From positions 744,001 through 808,000 of the forward strand of contig NZ_JABBWV010000001.1 of the NCBI RefSeq assembly GCF_012999535.1: DNA of 64,000 bases. Direction: 5' to 3'. Below the pieces are notes generated by a model. The model worked only from the letters and a program-made list of their open reading frames with translations, had not been told where the DNA came from and did no database searches. Positions 33,939 to 42,307 of the stretch are shown piece after piece. The first letter of the stretch is position 1. The number at the start of each line of letters is the position of its first letter. The DNA is from Microbispora sp. H11081. GTDB lineage: Bacteria > Actinomycetota > Actinomycetes > Streptosporangiales > Streptosporangiaceae. The translations under genes were made by a program, and so were the position numbers.

Positions 33939-35243
33939 TTACGTGATCCTGTTGATCTTCAACCCGAGGGAGGTGAACTGTTCGAAGGGTCTGTGGTAGC
34001 CGCGTTCGATGTGGTTGACGCCCCGCAGGGTCGAGGTGCCCTCGGCCACGGCGGCGGCCAGCACCGCGGAGAACCCGGCGCGGATGTCCGGCAGCGTCAC
34101 GTCGGCCCCGCGCAGATTGGACACTCCGCGCACGACCGCCGAGTGCTTGGCGTTGGTGTCGTGATAGCGGCAGGCCGGGCCGCCCAGGCACTGGGCGAAC
34201 ACCTCGATCTCGCAGCCCATCTTCTGCAGCGCGGGCACGTACACGAGCCGGTTCTCGAACACCGTCTCGTGCAGCACCGACATGCCCTCAGCGCGGGTGA
34301 ACAGCACCATCAGCGGCGTCTGCCAGTCCGTCATGAAACCCGGATGGGTGTCGGTCTGCACCGCCGCCGCCCGCAGGCCGTCCGGGGCGGAGGCGCACAG
34401 CCAGTCGTCGGTGATCTCGAACCGCGCGCCCATCCTCGCCAGCGTGGTGATGGCGGTGACGAGCCGGTCCTGGTGACAGCCGTGCACGCGCACCTCGCCG
34501 CCCGTGACGAGACCCGCCACCAGGTACGAGAACGCCTCGATGCGGTCGCCGGCCAGCCAGGTGGAGGCGCCGCGCAGCTTCTCGACGCCCTCGATGACGA
34601 TGCGGCGGTCCGGGCTCAGCTCGATCATCGCGCCCATGCGCTGGAGGAACAGCGCCAGTTCGACCACCTCGGGCTCCATCGCCGCGCCCTTGATGACGGT
34701 CTTGCCCTCCGCGAGCACCGCCGTCATGAGGATCGTCTCGGTGGCGCCCACGCTGGGGTAGGGGAGCGTGATGCGGTTACCGCGCAAACGGGTCGCCTTC
34801 GCGGTGATGCCGTTGTCGCCGACCTCGATCTCCGCGCCCATCGACCGCAGCGCCTCGACGTGGAAGTTGACCGGGCGCCTGCCGATGGGGTCGCCGCCGA
34901 CGAGGGGGACGAACGCCTCACCCGCCAGATGCAGCAGCGGGCCGAGCATGAGAATCGGGATGCGGTTGAGGCCGGTGTACTCCTCCGGCACGCGCGGCCG
35001 GATCTCGCTGCCGCGCTCGATGGCGACCTCACCCGGCGTGATCTCCACATGGATGCCGAGGGCTTCCAGCATGGCGGCGGTCAGCCCCACCTCGCCGACC
35101 TCGGGGGCGTTGTGCAGCGTGCTCGGACCGGTCCCGAGCATCGCCGCCACCATGTGTTTGGAGACCGCGTTCTTCGATCCCCGGACCTCCACGTCTCCCC
35201 GCAACGGGCCGGACGGGTCGATCTGCCATACCTCTTCGCTCAC
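33939..35243 (-). CDS. murA: UDP-GlcNAc 1-carboxyvinyltransferase, Asp-type
   Basis: 434 aa from GTG 35243, with AAGGAGG 5 bases upstream. EPT-fold enzyme of the first committed step in peptidoglycan synthesis, using PEP. RGSKNAVSKHMVAAML is the N-terminal signature and DWQTPLMV and GFSAVLAAAVAEG lie in the C-terminal lobe. The loop that carries the catalytic Cys in E. coli (Cys115) reads VGGDPIGRRPVNFH, so position 118 is Asp. Asp at this site keeps activity but prevents fosfomycin adduct formation in mycobacterial MurA. Confidence 0.94.
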   Translation of the reverse strand: MSEEVWQIDPSGPLRGDVEVRGSKNAVSKHMVAAMLGTGPSTLHNAPEVGEVGLTAAMLEALGIHVEITPGEVAIERGSEIRPRVPEEYTGLNRIPILMLGPLLHLAGEAFVPLVGGDPIGRRPVNFHVEALRSMGAEIEVGDNGITAKATRLRGNRITLPYPSVGATETILMTAVLAEGKTVIKGAAMEPEVVELALFLQRMGAMIELSPDRRIVIEGVEKLRGASTWLAGDRIEAFSYLVAGLVTGGEVRVHGCHQDRLVTAITTLARMGARFEITDDWLCASAPDGLRAAAVQTDTHPGFMTDWQTPLMVLFTRAEGMSVLHETVFENRLVYVPALQKMGCEIEVFAQCLGGPACRYHDTNAKHSAVVRGVSNLRGADVTLPDIRAGFSAVLAAAVAEGTSTLRGVNHIERGYHRPFEQFTSLGLKINRIT

Positions 35244-35342
35244 TCGGCCTCCTTGGCCAACACGATGCCGTGCGTCCCCTGCGCCCGGCTTAGCAAGAGT
35301 AACGGGGCCGGACCCGATTACCATGTGGGTACTATCGGGACG

Positions 35343-35825
35343 GTGCGGCATCTGAGGGGCAATCTGGCGACGGCCGTGGTGACCGTCGTCGTGCTCGCCG
35401 TTCTCGGCGTGGCCGCCGGATACGTGTGGTCGGCGCTCGCCCCCGCCACGCGGTACGTGCTGATCGACGGGGCGCCGCACCTGGCCGACCCCGAGACGCA
35501 GTCCCTCATCGAGGCCGACGGATGGTTCGCCGCCGTGACTGGCGCTTTCGGCCTTATCTGCGCGGTCGCCGGGTACCTGCTCGCGCGTGACCGGCCGGTC
35601 GGGATCCTCCTGGGACTCACGGCCGGAGGTCTGCTCGCCGGGTACGTCGCGATGCTGGTCGGGGGAAGGGCCAAGGGCGTGGTCCAGGCGGCGGGCGCGG
35701 GCGGCTACACCACCACGAGCTCCCTGGACCTGACCGCGCACGGCGTGCTGTTCGCCTGGCCGCTCGTCGCCACCACGGCCTTCTGGGTCGTCGAGTTCGC
35801 CGTGACCTACAACCAGCGCCGCTAG
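35343..35825 (+). CDS. Four-helix membrane protein (DUF2567-like)
   Basis: 160 aa from GTG 35343; GTG 35325 is an in-frame alternative and neither has a strong ribosome site. Four hydrophobic segments (about residues 8-30, 60-80, 88-108, 132-152) are visible, with a short external loop after the first containing RYVLIDGAPHLADPETQ. This resembles actinobacterial DUF2567 proteins, of unknown function. It is divergent from murA; its stop overlaps the convergent amidase stop by 4 bases. Confidence 0.65.
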   Translation: MRHLRGNLATAVVTVVVLAVLGVAAGYVWSALAPATRYVLIDGAPHLADPETQSLIEADGWFAAVTGAFGLICAVAGYLLARDRPVGILLGLTAGGLLAGYVAMLVGGRAKGVVQAAGAGGYTTTSSLDLTAHGVLFAWPLVATTAFWVVEFAVTYNQRR

Positions 35826-37228
35826 AGCTGGGGAGCGTCCAGGCCCGGCTCGGTCCGCCAGAGGCCGGTCGCCTGCTCGAAGGCGTGCCCGAGGCGCAGG
35901 ACGTCCATGTCGGCCCACGGCCTGCCGACGATCTGCAGGCCGACGGGGAGACCCTCGGGGGTGAACCCGCACGGCACCGACATCGCGGGCGCGTGCAGCA
36001 CGCTGACCCAGTAGCACGAGCGCATCCACGCCAGGTAGTCGGGCATCGGCACCCCCGCCACCTCCGTGACGTACGGCTGCCCGACCGGGAACGGCGGCAC
36101 CTGGCTGACGGGCCCCACCAGGAAGTCGTACCGGCCGAAGAACTCCCGCATGCGATGGAACAGGCCGGTGCGCAGCCGCTCGGCCCGGGCGAGGTCGGCT
36201 CCGGTGACCCTCCGCCCCTGCTCCACGTTCCAGGCCACGTTGGGGCCGACCTCGGGGAGCTCGCCGAAGCTGAGCGCGTAGTACCACGACCGGTAGACGC
36301 GGAACGCCTCCTCGGCGTCGGACAGGTCCAGGTCGACCTGCTCGACCTTGGCGCCCAGCGCGGACAGCGTCTCGGCTGCCCGCGCCGTCGCCGCGGCCGT
36401 CCGCGGGTCGACAGGGAGGCCGCCCAGGTCCGGGCTGAAGGCCACGCGTACGCCGGTGACGTCCATGTCCAGCGATGACGCGAACACGCTGCCGTCCTCG
36501 CGGATGGAGAACGGGGAGACCGGGTCGAACCCGGCGATGGCCGACATGAACAGCGCCAGGTCGGCGGCGGTGCGGGCCATCGGGCCCGGCACGCTGAGGG
36601 TGAACCACGCCGCCGTCGCCGACCTCGCCGGCACCCGCCCGGGGGTGGGCCGCAGGCCCGCCACGTTGCAGAACGACGCCGGGTTGCGCAGCGACCCGCC
36701 CATGTCGGAGCCGTCGGCGAGCGGCACCATCCGGCACGCGAGCGCCGCCGCCGCGCCGCCGCTGCTGCCGCCCGCGCTCTTCGACAGGTCGTAGGGATTG
36801 AGCGTCGCTCCGAACACCTCGTTGACCGTGTGCGAGCCGGTGCCGAACTCCGGCGTGTTCGTCTTGCCGAGCGCGATCCCGCCCGCCTCGCGGATGCGCA
36901 GAACCAGCGGGTCGTCCTCAGCGGGCACGTGGTTCGCGAAGGCCGGCGAGCCGTACGTCGTCCGCACGCCCGCGGTGTCGGCGAGGTCCTTGTGCGCGAC
37001 CGGGATGCCATGCAGCGCTCCGCGCACCTGGCCGCGCCGCAGTTCCTCGTCGGCGCGCGCGGCCTGGTCCAGCGCCCGCTCGGCCATCAGCGTCACGATG
37101 GCGTTGACCCGCGGGTTCGTCTCGTCGATTTGCCGCAGGCACGCCTCCGTCAGCTCGACCGCGCTCACCTCGCGGGCACCAAGGAGCGCGGCCATCTCGG
37201 TCGCGGTGAGGTTGACCAGCTCGTCCAT
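35822..37228 (-). CDS. Amidase-signature family hydrolase
   Basis: 468 aa. The Ser-Ser-Lys triad is visible: Lys80 in GIPVAHKDLADT, Ser155 in SKSAGGSSGGAAAA and the nucleophile Ser179 in DGSDMGGSLRNPA. Such enzymes hydrolyse amides and include GatA, indoleacetamide and nylon-oligomer hydrolases. The absence of gatB/gatC nearby and the sequence outside the signature argue against GatA. A nitrile hydratase-type locus lies 26 kb away, so an amide-processing link is conceivable but not supported by proximity. Confidence 0.9.
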   Translation of the reverse strand: MDELVNLTATEMAALLGAREVSAVELTEACLRQIDETNPRVNAIVTLMAERALDQAARADEELRRGQVRGALHGIPVAHKDLADTAGVRTTYGSPAFANHVPAEDDPLVLRIREAGGIALGKTNTPEFGTGSHTVNEVFGATLNPYDLSKSAGGSSGGAAAALACRMVPLADGSDMGGSLRNPASFCNVAGLRPTPGRVPARSATAAWFTLSVPGPMARTAADLALFMSAIAGFDPVSPFSIREDGSVFASSLDMDVTGVRVAFSPDLGGLPVDPRTAAATARAAETLSALGAKVEQVDLDLSDAEEAFRVYRSWYYALSFGELPEVGPNVAWNVEQGRRVTGADLARAERLRTGLFHRMREFFGRYDFLVGPVSQVPPFPVGQPYVTEVAGVPMPDYLAWMRSCYWVSVLHAPAMSVPCGFTPEGLPVGLQIVGRPWADMDVLRLGHAFEQATGLWRTEPGLDAPQL

Positions 37229-37242
37229 GTCTCCCCGTAGGT

Positions 37243-37740
37243 TCAGGCCTTGGCGATGGGCGCGGTCACGGCCTGCGCGAGCCGGATGAGGTTGGCCGGA
37301 GCCGTCTCGATCTGCAGGCCACGCCGCCCCGCGGAGAAGTAGATCGTCTCGAAGCCGAGCGCCGACTCGTCCACCACGGTCGGCAGCCGCTTGCGCTGCC
37401 CGAGCGGGCTGATCCCTCCCACGACGTAGCCGGTGACCCGCTCCACCTTCGCCGAGTCGGCCATCGCCGCCCGCTTGCCCTTCAGCGCCGCGGCGAACGC
37501 CTTGAGGTCTAGCTTGCCCGCCACCGGCACGACCGCGACCGCCAGGCCCGTCTCGGTCTCCGCCACCAGCGTCTTGAAGATCCGCTCGTACGGCAGGCCG
37601 AGCGCGTCGGCCGCCTCCTCCCCGTACGCCTGGGCGTTCGGGTCATGGTCGTAGGGGTGAAGGGTGAACTCCGCCTTGGCCTGCGTGAGGGCGACGGTCG
37701 CCGGAGTGCCCTGGCCGCCCTTGCTCTTGGTCTTGCTCAC
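37243..37740 (-). CDS. ybaK: Cys-tRNA(Pro) deacylase, YbaK/EbsC family
   Basis: 165 aa. FTLHPYDHDP, GLPYERIFKTLVAE (conserved Lys), ALKGKRAAMAD, TGYVVGGISPLGQRKRLP and FSAGRRGLQIE are YbaK-family motifs. The enzyme trans-edits mischarged Cys-tRNA(Pro). Located 14 bases upstream of the amidase gene on the same strand, probably cotranscribed. Confidence 0.93.
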   Translation of the reverse strand: MSKTKSKGGQGTPATVALTQAKAEFTLHPYDHDPNAQAYGEEAADALGLPYERIFKTLVAETETGLAVAVVPVAGKLDLKAFAAALKGKRAAMADSAKVERVTGYVVGGISPLGQRKRLPTVVDESALGFETIYFSAGRRGLQIETAPANLIRLAQAVTAPIAKA

Positions 37741-37750
37741 GACGGCAAGC

Positions 37751-38140
37751 CTAGTGCGCCTCCCCCCGCACGCCAGGGTGCGTTCCGGGCAGAACGGAGC
37801 GCACCGCCTCGGGGGAGCGGGCCACCACGGCGCTGCCGTCGTCGGCGGTGATGATCGGCCGCTGGATCAGGATCGGATGAGCCGCCATGGCCTCGACCCA
37901 CCGCCCCCGGGCCCCCTCGTCGCGCGGCCACGACCCGATGCCGAGCTCCGCCGCGACGGGCTCGCCGAGGCGGGCCACGTCCCAGGGTTCCAGTCCGAGG
38001 CGACGCAGGATCTCGGTGAGTTCCTCCGCGCTCGGCGGGTCCTCCAGGTAGTGCCGGATCGTGTACCCGGCGCCCTCGGCGTCCAGCAGCGACAAGGCCG
38101 ACCGGCACTTCGAGCAGGCCGGATTGATCCAGATCTCCAT
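37751..38140 (-). CDS. ArsC-family reductase
   Basis: 129 aa thioredoxin-fold protein. MEIWINPACSKCRSAL has the catalytic Cys9 and a second Cys12. YLEDPPSAEELTEIL and HPILIQRPIITADD also match the glutaredoxin-linked ArsC family. It may reduce arsenate or be a Spx/YffB-like relative. No arsB/acr3 or arsR is adjacent, so arsenate as substrate is uncertain. It ends 10 bases before the ybaK start. Confidence 0.85.
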   Translation of the reverse strand: MEIWINPACSKCRSALSLLDAEGAGYTIRHYLEDPPSAEELTEILRRLGLEPWDVARLGEPVAAELGIGSWPRDEGARGRWVEAMAAHPILIQRPIITADDGSAVVARSPEAVRSVLPGTHPGVRGEAH

Positions 38141-38174
38141 GTGCTCATTCTCCCGCGCCGGGACATGAGTCAGG

Positions 38175-38837
38175 TCAGATTGCTCCCGCCTGACCCGGCC
38201 CGTTGTGGTGGCTGCGAACGAGGGGGAGGAAGAGCTCGTCGACGATCGATCGGATGCGGGGCGGCTTCAGGGGTTCGAGGTCCATGAGCAGGTCGTGGCG
38301 CACCAGGTCGAACGGCATGGCGAGCACCGCGGGAGGGATCCGTTCCAGGTCGATCTCACCACGGTCATGGGCACGCTGGTAGATGGCCCGAACGCGTGAG
38401 AGCCGCTGGTCGCCGATGATCCTGTCGCGTGCCTGGGCGGGGGTGAGCCCGGTGCTGGCCAGTAGCCCCGAGAAGGCGGTGGCCGCGGCGATGGCGGAGA
38501 AGGCGGCGCGGGCCTCGCCCATGGCGGTCAGCGCGGCGAGGAGGTCGCCGCGCAGCGTCCCGGTGTCGGGGAGGTCGACCGGATGGCTGTTCCGATAGTG
38601 CTCCAGCGCGGCGAGCACGAGCTGGTCCTTGTTGTCCCAGCGGCGGTAGAGCACGGCGATGCCGGTGCCGGCACGGGACGCGACGGACTCCATGGTCAGC
38701 TTCGCGAAGCCGACCTCGGCCAGCTCGTCCCAGGCTGCGTCCAGCAACGCGGCCTCGAGTTCGGGCCCGCGTCGGCGTTGGCGAGAGGGCTCGGCGCCGG
38801 CTGTGGTCACGACTCCAATCATAAGGAAGGTTTGCAT
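38175..38837 (-). CDS. TetR-family repressor
   Basis: 220 aa. The N-terminal helix-turn-helix contains ALLDAAWDELAEVGFAKLTM, ESVASRAGTGIAVLYRRWDN and KDQLVLAALE. The C-terminal ligand domain is of the common TetR_C type. ATG 38837 is used; ATG 38822 and GTG 38810 are possible alternatives. It is divergent from an MFS pump, with candidate operators between them, so it most likely represses that pump. Confidence 0.9.
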   Translation of the reverse strand: MQTFLMIGVVTTAGAEPSRQRRRGPELEAALLDAAWDELAEVGFAKLTMESVASRAGTGIAVLYRRWDNKDQLVLAALEHYRNSHPVDLPDTGTLRGDLLAALTAMGEARAAFSAIAAATAFSGLLASTGLTPAQARDRIIGDQRLSRVRAIYQRAHDRGEIDLERIPPAVLAMPFDLVRHDLLMDLEPLKPPRIRSIVDELFLPLVRSHHNGPGQAGAI

Positions 38838-38863
38838 TCCCTAGCAAAGCCGCCCTACTCTCC

Positions 38864-38885
38864 TAAGAGATGGATTCCACTCTTA
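38864..38885. promoter_or_regulatory. Near-perfect inverted repeat, candidate TetR operator
   Basis: TAAGAG-A-TGGA-T-TCCA-CTCTTA is a 22-base palindrome broken only by one extra base, ending 17 bases before the MFS start. A second, shorter repeat TTTGC-N8-GCAAA (38831-38848) overlaps the start of the TetR gene. Two sites would allow autorepression and pump control. Confidence 0.6.
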
Positions 38886-38901
38886 ATGTGCGGGCGGGGC
38901 G

Positions 38902-40362
38902 ATGACAGAGACCACCGAGGCGAGGCTGTCGCCGCAGGTGAAGAACGCGCTGATCGCGCTGATCGTGGGCGGGATCGCGGCGATCCTCGACTCGACGATG
39001 GTCACGCTGGCGATCCACACGCTGGCGGTGAAGCTGCACTCGACCGCCGACACGATCCAGTGGGTCACCACCGGTTTCCTGCTGGCGATGGCCGTCGCGA
39101 TCCCGGTCACCGGGTGGGCGGAGCGCCGCTGGGGCGGCAAGCGGGCCTGGATGGCCGCGCTGGTGCTGTTCGTGCTCGCCTCGGTGCTGTGCGCGGTGGC
39201 GTGGAACGACGCCGGCCTGATCGGGTTCCGGGCGCTGCAGGGCTTCGGTGCCGGGCTGATCTTCCCGTTGATGCAGACGCTCGCGGTGAGAGCCGCGGGC
39301 GGGCGTGTCAGCAGCCGGCTGATGGCGGCCGTCAGCCTGCCGATCGCGCTTGGTCCGATCCTCGGCCCGGTGATCGGCGGCGTGATACTCAACTGGCTGA
39401 GCTGGCGCTGGCTGTTCCTCGTCAACGTGCCGGTGATCGCCGCCGGGCTGCTGCTGGCGTGGCGGTTCCTGCCTGCCGACCGTCCCGGCTCCTCAGCCGG
39501 GCGCGGGCGCCTGGACTGGATCGGCCTGGTGCTGCTCGCGCCGGCGCTGACGGGGATCCTGCTCGGCCTCTCGCGGCTGTCGGAGCATGGCGGGATCGGC
39601 CACGCCGGGGTGCTGGTGCCGCTGTCGGCCGGGGTCGTCCTGCTGGGCGCGTTCATCGCCTGGGCGTCCCGGCCTGGCGAGCGCGAGCCGATCGTCGACG
39701 TGCGGCTGCTGCGCGTGCGCTCGCTTGGCAGTGCGTCCGCGGTCCTGTTCACCGCCGGCGCGGCGATGTACGCCGGCATGTTCCTGCTGCCGCTGTACTA
39801 CCAGCAACTGCGCGGCGACAGCGTGCTGGGCGCCGGGCTGCTGATGATTCCGCAGGGCGTGGGCGCGCTCGCCTCGCGCTTCCTGATCGGCAAGGTGGTC
39901 GACCGGTTCGGGGCGCGAGCCGTGACGATCGCCGGCTTCCTGCTCGCCGCCGTCGCCACCGTCCCGTTCGCGCTCGCCGGGCCGGACACGAGCCTGTCGT
40001 GGCTGGGAGCCGTGCTGCTGGTTCGCGGTCTGGGGATCGGGGCGGTGCTGATCCCTCCGATGTCCCTCGCCTACCGGGACATCCAACCGGCAGGCATCCC
40101 GCACGCCACCATGAACACCCGCATCGTCCAGCAGGTGGGCGCCTCGTTCGGCACCGCGATCGTGGCCGTCGTCCTGCAGTCGCTCCTCGGCCACGGCGCC
40201 ACCGGCGCGTTCCAGGGCGCGTTCTGGTGGGCGGCCGGCATCGCCGTCGCCGCGGTCATCCCCGCCATCGCTCTGCCGGCGGGCAAGCCGGCGAACCGCC
40301 GACCCGCCGCAGAGCCGGTGCGCAACGACGAGGCCGCGAGCAGCCGAGTGGCGGAGGCCTGA
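38902..40362 (+). CDS. MFS multidrug efflux pump, DHA2 (14-helix) type
   Basis: 486 aa with about 14 membrane helices. The DHA2 signatures [11 protein letters not shown] (motif D1), [13 protein letters not shown] (motif A) and [14 protein letters not shown] (motif B), then [15 protein letters not shown] (motif C), are visible. EmrB/QacA-type pumps export lipophilic compounds using proton motive force. The adjacent TetR gene and inverted repeats suggest inducible expression; the substrate is unknown. Confidence 0.92.
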   Translation: MTETTEARLSPQVKNALIALIVGGIAAILDSTMVTLAIHTLAVKLHSTADTIQWVTTGFLLAMAVAIPVTGWAERRWGGKRAWMAALVLFVLASVLCAVAWNDAGLIGFRALQGFGAGLIFPLMQTLAVRAAGGRVSSRLMAAVSLPIALGPILGPVIGGVILNWLSWRWLFLVNVPVIAAGLLLAWRFLPADRPGSSAGRGRLDWIGLVLLAPALTGILLGLSRLSEHGGIGHAGVLVPLSAGVVLLGAFIAWASRPGEREPIVDVRLLRVRSLGSASAVLFTAGAAMYAGMFLLPLYYQQLRGDSVLGAGLLMIPQGVGALASRFLIGKVVDRFGARAVTIAGFLLAAVATVPFALAGPDTSLSWLGAVLLVRGLGIGAVLIPPMSLAYRDIQPAGIPHATMNTRIVQQVGASFGTAIVAVVLQSLLGHGATGAFQGAFWWAAGIAVAAVIPAIALPAGKPANRRPAAEPVRNDEAASSRVAEA

Positions 40363-40510
40363 GCACAGCGGTGATGGGCATGACAGCCGCCCACAAGGCA
40401 TCGAAGAACTCGGCAAGGCGGTCGAAGGCGTGCGCCGTCGGCATCCGGCCCGCGCCCTCCGCCGACCAGCCGCGCCACCTGCCTGCACCCGACAACCCCC
40501 CGGAGGACCG

Positions 40511-40844
40511 GTGCCCCTCGTCGCCGGGGTCGACTCGTCGGCCCAGTCGTGCAAAGTCGTCATCGGCGACGCCGAGACCGGGGAACCGGTGCGCGAAGGT
40601 CGCGCACCCCACCCCGTCGGCACCGCCGTGCCGCCGGCCGCGTGGGAGGCCGCGCTGTCCGACGCGGTCGCGCAGGCCGGCGGACTGGACGACGTGGCGT
40701 CCGCCTCGATCGCCGGGCAGCAGCGGGCAGCGGCCGCCGTCGTGGACGCTCGGGCAGGTCGAGACGCACGAGGCGGACGCCGTGCCGGCGATCCGCGAAC
40801 AGTACGCCGTGGACCGCGAGAACGTTGTCGACCGCGCTGGCTGA
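40511..40844 (+). pseudogene. Xylulokinase (xylB-like) remnant
   Basis: GTG 40511 with GGAGG opens [20 protein letters not shown], the FGGY xylulokinase N-terminus, and continues to SIAGQQ (about codon 71). The frame then shifts; the +2 frame from about 40735 ends [19 protein letters not shown], which looks like the extreme C-terminus of the same family. A middle of about 380 codons is gone, so this cannot be an active kinase. The preceding 148 bases after the MFS gene contain no gene I can support, nor do the 71 bases after this remnant. Confidence 0.65.
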
Positions 40845-40915
40845 CGGCGGCGGTGCCGGTGCCCGGGGGTCGCCGGCGGTACCGGTGGCGGAATCACGGG
40901 CAGCGGGGCCCGCGG

Positions 40916-42307
40916 TCAGGCCAGCGAGATGGTGATCGCGCCGCCGCGCGGGTCCGCGGCGGACAGCAGGGACGACGGCACCCGGAACACCCGCCCGGGG
41001 GAGACCGGCCACGGCAGTGTGCGGCGGGCGATCTCGCGGCCGTCCTGAGTCACGACGACCCGGGCGATCGGACGGTGCTCGGTAGCCCACAGCAGGATCC
41101 GGCGGCGCGGCGGCGCGCCCGCGCCCGGCCGGACCAGGCCGGGGAAGACCCATCGGAACGGCGCCTCGGCCCGCAGCGGGATCGCATCCGCGAACGTGCC
41201 GCCGGTCTCGCGGCCTCCGGCGTTCCCGGACTCGTCGTCGCCGTGAGCACCGCCGGTGCCGGTCCCGGGACTCGTTCCGCTGCCGGAGGGACGTGCCGTG
41301 TAAGGGAAGTCCCTCGCGGCGGACCGGTCCACGGTGCGGGAGGCGGCGGGGGAACCCGCGGCGAGGTACGCCTGGACGTGGCGCACCACGTGACGGCCGT
41401 CGAGAGCCGCCACGTCGGCGGTGTCCACCGGGTGGACCAGGTTGCCGATGGCGAAGACCCCGGGACGGCTGGTGGCCAGGGTGTTGTCCACCACCGGGCC
41501 CCGGCTGCCGGGGTCCATCGCCAGCCCGGCCGCCCGGGCCAGCTCGTGGTCGGGGATCCAGCCGCCGGTGAACACCACCGTGTCGCAGGGCACCGTCCGG
41601 CGTTCGCCCGTGCGCAGGTCCTCGACCTCCACGGACTCGACGGCGTCGCGGCCGCTGATCCGCACGACCCTGGTGGCGGTGGCGACCGGCACCCGCAGCG
41701 CGGCCCGCCCCGGCACGCTGAACGCCGCGTACGACTCGGGCCTGGCGTGCTCGGTGGTCATCAGCACGGTGCGGCAGCCCGCCTCGCGCAGCGTGAGCAC
41801 GGCCGACCAGCTCACCGGCTCGGCTCCGACGATCACGGCCCGCGTGCCCACCCTGCCGTGGTGGAGGTGGACCACATTCTGCAGCTGACCGGTCGTCAGC
41901 ACGCCCGGAGGCCGGTCGCCCGGCACCATCCGGGCCGTACGCGGCCGTTCCCTGGCGCCGGTGGCGAGGACGACGGCGCCGGCGTCCACCCGCAGGCGTC
42001 CCTCCGGGGTGGTGACGTCGAGTAAGCGCTCCCCGGCCCAGCCGGTGACCATCGCCGAGGTGCGCACCAGGGCGCCCGCCTCCAGCGCGCGGTTGGCCAG
42101 CAGCCGGGCGTACGCCGGGCCGGTCATCAGCGTGCGCAGGTCCCGCAGGCCGTAGCCGGTGTGGTCGCTGTGCCGGGGGACGCCCCCGGCCTCGCGTTCC
42201 CGGTCGAGCACCAGCACGCGCAGCCCGGCGGCCGCGAGACCGGCGGCGGCGGTCAGCCCGGAGGGGCCGCCGCCCACGACGGCGACATCGGGGGTGGTGA
42301 CGTTCAT
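40916..42307 (-). CDS. NAD(P)/FAD-dependent oxidoreductase (GlpA partner type)
   Basis: 463 aa from ATG 42307, overlapping the upstream stop (ATGA). [21 protein letters not shown] is the FAD-binding Rossmann motif, [13 protein letters not shown] and [11 protein letters not shown] mark the second dinucleotide domain, and [16 protein letters not shown] is the C-terminal FAD motif. Such proteins typically accompany GlpA-like dehydrogenases with BFD domains and may pass electrons from them. The C-terminal 120 residues are a Gly/Thr-rich spacer and a beta-rich piece ending GGAITISLA that I do not recognise. Confidence 0.82.
   Translation of the reverse strand: MNVTTPDVAVVGGGPSGLTAAAGLAAAGLRVLVLDREREAGGVPRHSDHTGYGLRDLRTLMTGPAYARLLANRALEAGALVRTSAMVTGWAGERLLDVTTPEGRLRVDAGAVVLATGARERPRTARMVPGDRPPGVLTTGQLQNVVHLHHGRVGTRAVIVGAEPVSWSAVLTLREAGCRTVLMTTEHARPESYAAFSVPGRAALRVPVATATRVVRISGRDAVESVEVEDLRTGERRTVPCDTVVFTGGWIPDHELARAAGLAMDPGSRGPVVDNTLATSRPGVFAIGNLVHPVDTADVAALDGRHVVRHVQAYLAAGSPAASRTVDRSAARDFPYTARPSGSGTSPGTGTGGAHGDDESGNAGGRETGGTFADAIPLRAEAPFRWVFPGLVRPGAGAPPRRRILLWATEHRPIARVVVTQDGREIARRTLPWPVSPGRVFRVPSSLLSAADPRGGAITISLA

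Noticed and set aside
33939..36737. 932-codon version of MurA
   Set aside because: The upstream 498 codons run antisense or out of frame over the amidase and DUF2567-like genes. GTG 35243 with AAGGAGG gives a normal MurA.
35822..37228. GatA subunit of Glu-tRNA(Gln) amidotransferase
   Set aside because: No gatB/gatC adjacent, and outside the amidase signature the sequence fits general amidases better.
40363..40510. Minus-strand fragment reading [17 protein letters not shown]
   Set aside because: Too short, without start context or a recognisable family; may be chance or an old remnant.
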